A program made the translations under genes and the position numbers. Under the pieces are notes generated by a model. It did no database searches, was not told the origin of the DNA, and was given only the letters and a program-made list of their open reading frames with translations. From NCBI GenBank assembly GCA_023424865.1, contig JAFADM010000591.1, positions 1 through 6,577 on the forward strand: a stretch of 6,577 bases of DNA, read 5' to 3'. The DNA is from Bacillota bacterium. Lineage in GTDB: Bacteria; Bacillota_A; Clostridia; DSM-8532. Positions 4,915 through 6,577 of the stretch are shown here, piece by piece. The number at the start of each line of letters is the position of its first letter. The stretch's first letter is position 1.

Positions 4915-6372
4915 ATGGCCGGATGCAGTTTTGCCTGTACGGATGTGACCGGAATTTATGAACAAAAGTATCCCGTTGGCAAGGGCTTGCAAGGGCGCTT
5001 TATGTATGTGGAAGACGGAAAATTGAAGTGGCTCCTGGCTTCCTTTGATTTTGCAGGAACCTTTCGTCAGAGCTGCACGGCCTGGCGTCAGAAAATAGCC
5101 CTGGCTACGGGAATCCCTTATTCCAACATTTGGTTTCACGAGCTTCAAATTCACGCTGCCCCTGTGTCCTTTGAACCCGAAAGTGAGCCCTGCAACAGGC
5201 TTGCTGAGATATGCATTCCTGTTATCCTTCAGATGATGGAAGACGCCCTGGAGGCGGAGGTAAGCTACGTTCTTCCGGATATGGGAGAGAAGTTCAGCAT
5301 GAACAGGGAGCAATATATACCGGGTCTGGGTGGGGTTACGGTTTGGGCGGGTCTGCAAATGGACCCGGAGGGCCGTCCCTTTACACAAAATACGGATAGC
5401 ATGCTGCTGGACGGTTACAAACCGGAGCTTCCGGCGCTTAAGGAGCCGGTTTGGTTTGACCGGCCGGTGGATCCCCAGGGAGCGCTGATGGTTTTTCGTT
5501 CAAACACAGGGCGCATTCTGGGAACACTCTCCCGATTTGCCGCCCATCCCGATGTGGCTGTTTTGTTTGAGTCCATGGGGGTTACGGATCAATACAGGTA
5601 CCATTTTGACTGGCCTGGCTATTTGCGGGAATACATCGATTCCCGCATTGGCGGTGTCGGGGTATACATTAACGGCCCCTGTGCCAATCTTTCTGTTAAG
5701 AAGGGCTTTCAAGGCATGGAAACCTACGAGGCCTGTGACCGGGAAGCCCGGCGCATCGGCAGGGAGATTGGAGAAAGGCTTGTGGGGGAATGGCTGAAAT
5801 GGGCGCCCCCCTGGAGCAAGGTGTGTTTAAAAGGAATACTATCGGAAACGGCGGCTTTAGCCATTCGGAGCAGTATTCCAAAAAGCAGAGCCGATACGGC
5901 GGACTCAACCGGCTTGTCAAGGGCAGCACAGGCTCTCAAGGAGGCAATTGAAAGTAATGCTTCCCCTGCCCGGATTAAAAATTTGATTGATGAAAAGTAT
6001 CATCAGAGTATCCTTCCAACCCTGGTTAAGGAATGGGCCGGCTTTACCGATGAGGAGCTGAAAAACCGCCGCGCCCCGGCGGAAATCGTTGCAGCAGCAC
6101 TGAACGGACTGCTTTTTGTGGGTCTGCCCGGGGAGTGCCTTACCGAAACAGGTGCCTGGATTAAGGCGCAAACGGCCGGAAATCAGGTGCTTGTTATGGA
6201 TCAGGTTAACGGTTATATGGGCTATATGGCAACGCCGGAAGCCATGGATGAGGGAGGCTACACCTTCTGGGGAAGCTGGATGGAGCGGACGGAGGAGCGT
6301 GTTCTGCGGAAAACGGCAATTAATTTAGTCAGACAGCTTTGGCAGCAGGAAGAATATTCTACATCAGGCTAG
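4915..6372 (+). CDS. Neutral/alkaline ceramidase-family hydrolase-like protein, cytoplasmic
   Basis: The 485-residue protein matches the N-terminal catalytic domain of neutral/alkaline non-lysosomal ceramidases, zinc amidases that split N-acyl bonds. Family landmarks in order: AGCSFACTDVT (2-12), RQKIALATGIPYSNIWF (58-74), HAAP (80-83), SMNRE (Arg131 region), FAAHPDV (His211), YINGPCANLS (Ser260 at the nucleophile position), VGLPGECLTETG (Glu407) and NGYMGYMATPEAMDEGGY (432-449). Known zinc ligands in the Pseudomonas enzyme, recalled as His97, His204, Glu411 and Tyr448, map to Gln78, His211, Glu407 and Tyr434 or Tyr437, so the first ligand appears lost. There is no signal peptide and no C-terminal beta domain, so it is likely cytosolic with a small substrate rather than ceramide. 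The start ATG follows AAAGGGGG (4899-4906) by 8 nt. The exact substrate is unknown. Confidence 0.8.
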   Translation: MAGCSFACTDVTGIYEQKYPVGKGLQGRFMYVEDGKLKWLLASFDFAGTFRQSCTAWRQKIALATGIPYSNIWFHELQIHAAPVSFEPESEPCNRLAEICIPVILQMMEDALEAEVSYVLPDMGEKFSMNREQYIPGLGGVTVWAGLQMDPEGRPFTQNTDSMLLDGYKPELPALKEPVWFDRPVDPQGALMVFRSNTGRILGTLSRFAAHPDVAVLFESMGVTDQYRYHFDWPGYLREYIDSRIGGVGVYINGPCANLSVKKGFQGMETYEACDREARRIGREIGERLVGEWLKWAPPWSKVCLKGILSETAALAIRSSIPKSRADTADSTGLSRAAQALKEAIESNASPARIKNLIDEKYHQSILPTLVKEWAGFTDEELKNRRAPAEIVAAALNGLLFVGLPGECLTETGAWIKAQTAGNQVLVMDQVNGYMGYMATPEAMDEGGYTFWGSWMERTEERVLRKTAINLVRQLWQQEEYSTSG

Positions 6373-6389
6373 AAATATTTGTGATATTT
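6373..6389 (+). repeat. AT-rich inverted repeat over the rpiR-like promoter
   Basis: AAATAT (6373-6378) and ATATTT (6384-6389) flank TTGTG. It starts directly after the ceramidase-like stop codon and abuts the extended -10 box. The stem is too weak and the U-tract too short for a good terminator; an operator for autoregulation is more plausible. Confidence 0.35.
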
Positions 6390-6398
6390 TGGTATAAT
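6390..6398 (+). promoter_or_regulatory. Extended -10 promoter of the RpiR-family regulator
   Basis: TGG-TATAAT (6390-6398) is a consensus extended -10. At 17-nt spacing the -35 position reads TAGAAA (6370-6375), matching 4 of 6. Transcription would begin near 6405, giving a leader of about 80 nt. It lets the regulator be expressed apart from the ceramidase-like gene, although readthrough is likely since no strong terminator separates them. Confidence 0.65.
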
Positions 6399-6485
6399 AT
6401 TAATTTGATTATAAATTTCGGATCGTTCTGGATGCAATTCTTCAGAGCAAGCTCACAATTTGTATTTACTAAAGGAGGGGAGAGT

Positions 6486-6577
6486 ATGGCGAATAAGGAT
6501 ATACTGACCGTCATTCGTGAAACGTATCCTCAGTTTACCAAATCGGAGAAAAGGGTTGCGGACTTTGTTTTTCAGTC
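6486..6577 (+). CDS. MurR/RpiR-family transcriptional regulator, N-terminal fragment (runs off window)
   Basis: Thirty codons are visible before the window ends. The reading, MANKDILTVIRETYPQFTKS then EKRVADFVFQ, is the typical opening of the RpiR helix-turn-helix domain (I-x-x-x-Y-P-x-F/L-T-x-S-E-K-x-V/I-A-x-F/Y). Family members carry a C-terminal SIS domain that binds a phosphosugar; that part lies outside the window. ATG 6486 has AAGGAGG (6472-6478) at 7 nt spacing. It lies 113 nt after the ceramidase-like gene on the same strand. It is the likely regulator of the kinase/ceramidase divergent promoters, possibly through the palindrome at 4702-4713. That assignment is inference. Confidence 0.88.
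   Translation, partial: MANKDILTVIRETYPQFTKSEKRVADFVFQ

Noticed and set aside
4888..5388. 166-codon frame opposite the ceramidase-like gene, and other frames opposite or out of phase within the three large genes
   Set aside because: They lie over well-supported coding regions, lack ribosome sites and have no recognisable motif.
1..6577. Insertion sequences, CRISPR array, phage or toxin-antitoxin genes
   Set aside because: No transposase-like protein, no regularly spaced repeats and no matching gene pair were seen.

Overview
The window looks like a chromosomal segment of a low-to-moderate-GC Firmicute, most likely an anaerobic member of the Clostridia. This rests on strong AGGAGG-type ribosome binding sites at about 7 nt spacing, sigma-A promoters of the TTGACA-N17-TAAAAT type, U-tract terminators, a tRNA with encoded CCA, and the gene families present. 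The exact taxon cannot be read from the sequence. No mobile element, CRISPR array or rRNA is visible.

Layout. (1) Positions 1-1264, minus strand, hold a tightly overlapping cassette read from right to left: a short ECF-type sigma factor (809-1264, true start at a GTG), a six-helix membrane protein (63-812, ATGA overlap), and the first 29 codons of an ABC transporter ATPase (1-87, overlapping the membrane gene by 25 nt). (2) Positions 1265-1513 are a non-coding gap with a rho-independent terminator that closes the next gene and two inverted repeats. (3) Positions 1514-3331, minus strand, encode a secreted lipoprotein that joins internalin-like leucine-rich repeats to a DUF5050-like propeller. 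A long imperfect palindrome lies over its promoter region. (4) Positions 3461-3617, minus strand, are a complete tRNA-Arg(CCT) unit with promoter and terminator.

(5) Positions 3676-6577 are the most interesting part. A ROK-family sugar kinase (minus) and a cytoplasmic protein of the neutral/alkaline ceramidase family (plus) diverge from a 342-nt intergenic region with a good promoter on each strand. The plus-strand promoter has a perfect 12-bp palindrome between its -35 and -10 boxes. It is followed by a terminator-like hairpin with a U-tract, inside the 5' leader, and by a 10-codon reading frame that starts almost at the predicted transcription start. Downstream, with its own extended -10 promoter, begins a MurR/RpiR-family regulator that runs off the window.

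How the genes may work together (inference): the kinase, the ceramidase-like hydrolase and the RpiR regulator resemble a small catabolic locus for an amide-containing or amino-sugar substrate. A phosphosugar made by the kinase would act as inducer for the RpiR protein. The sigma factor, membrane protein and ABC ATPase look like a self-contained envelope-response module in which the membrane protein may act as anti-sigma factor, ABC partner, or both.
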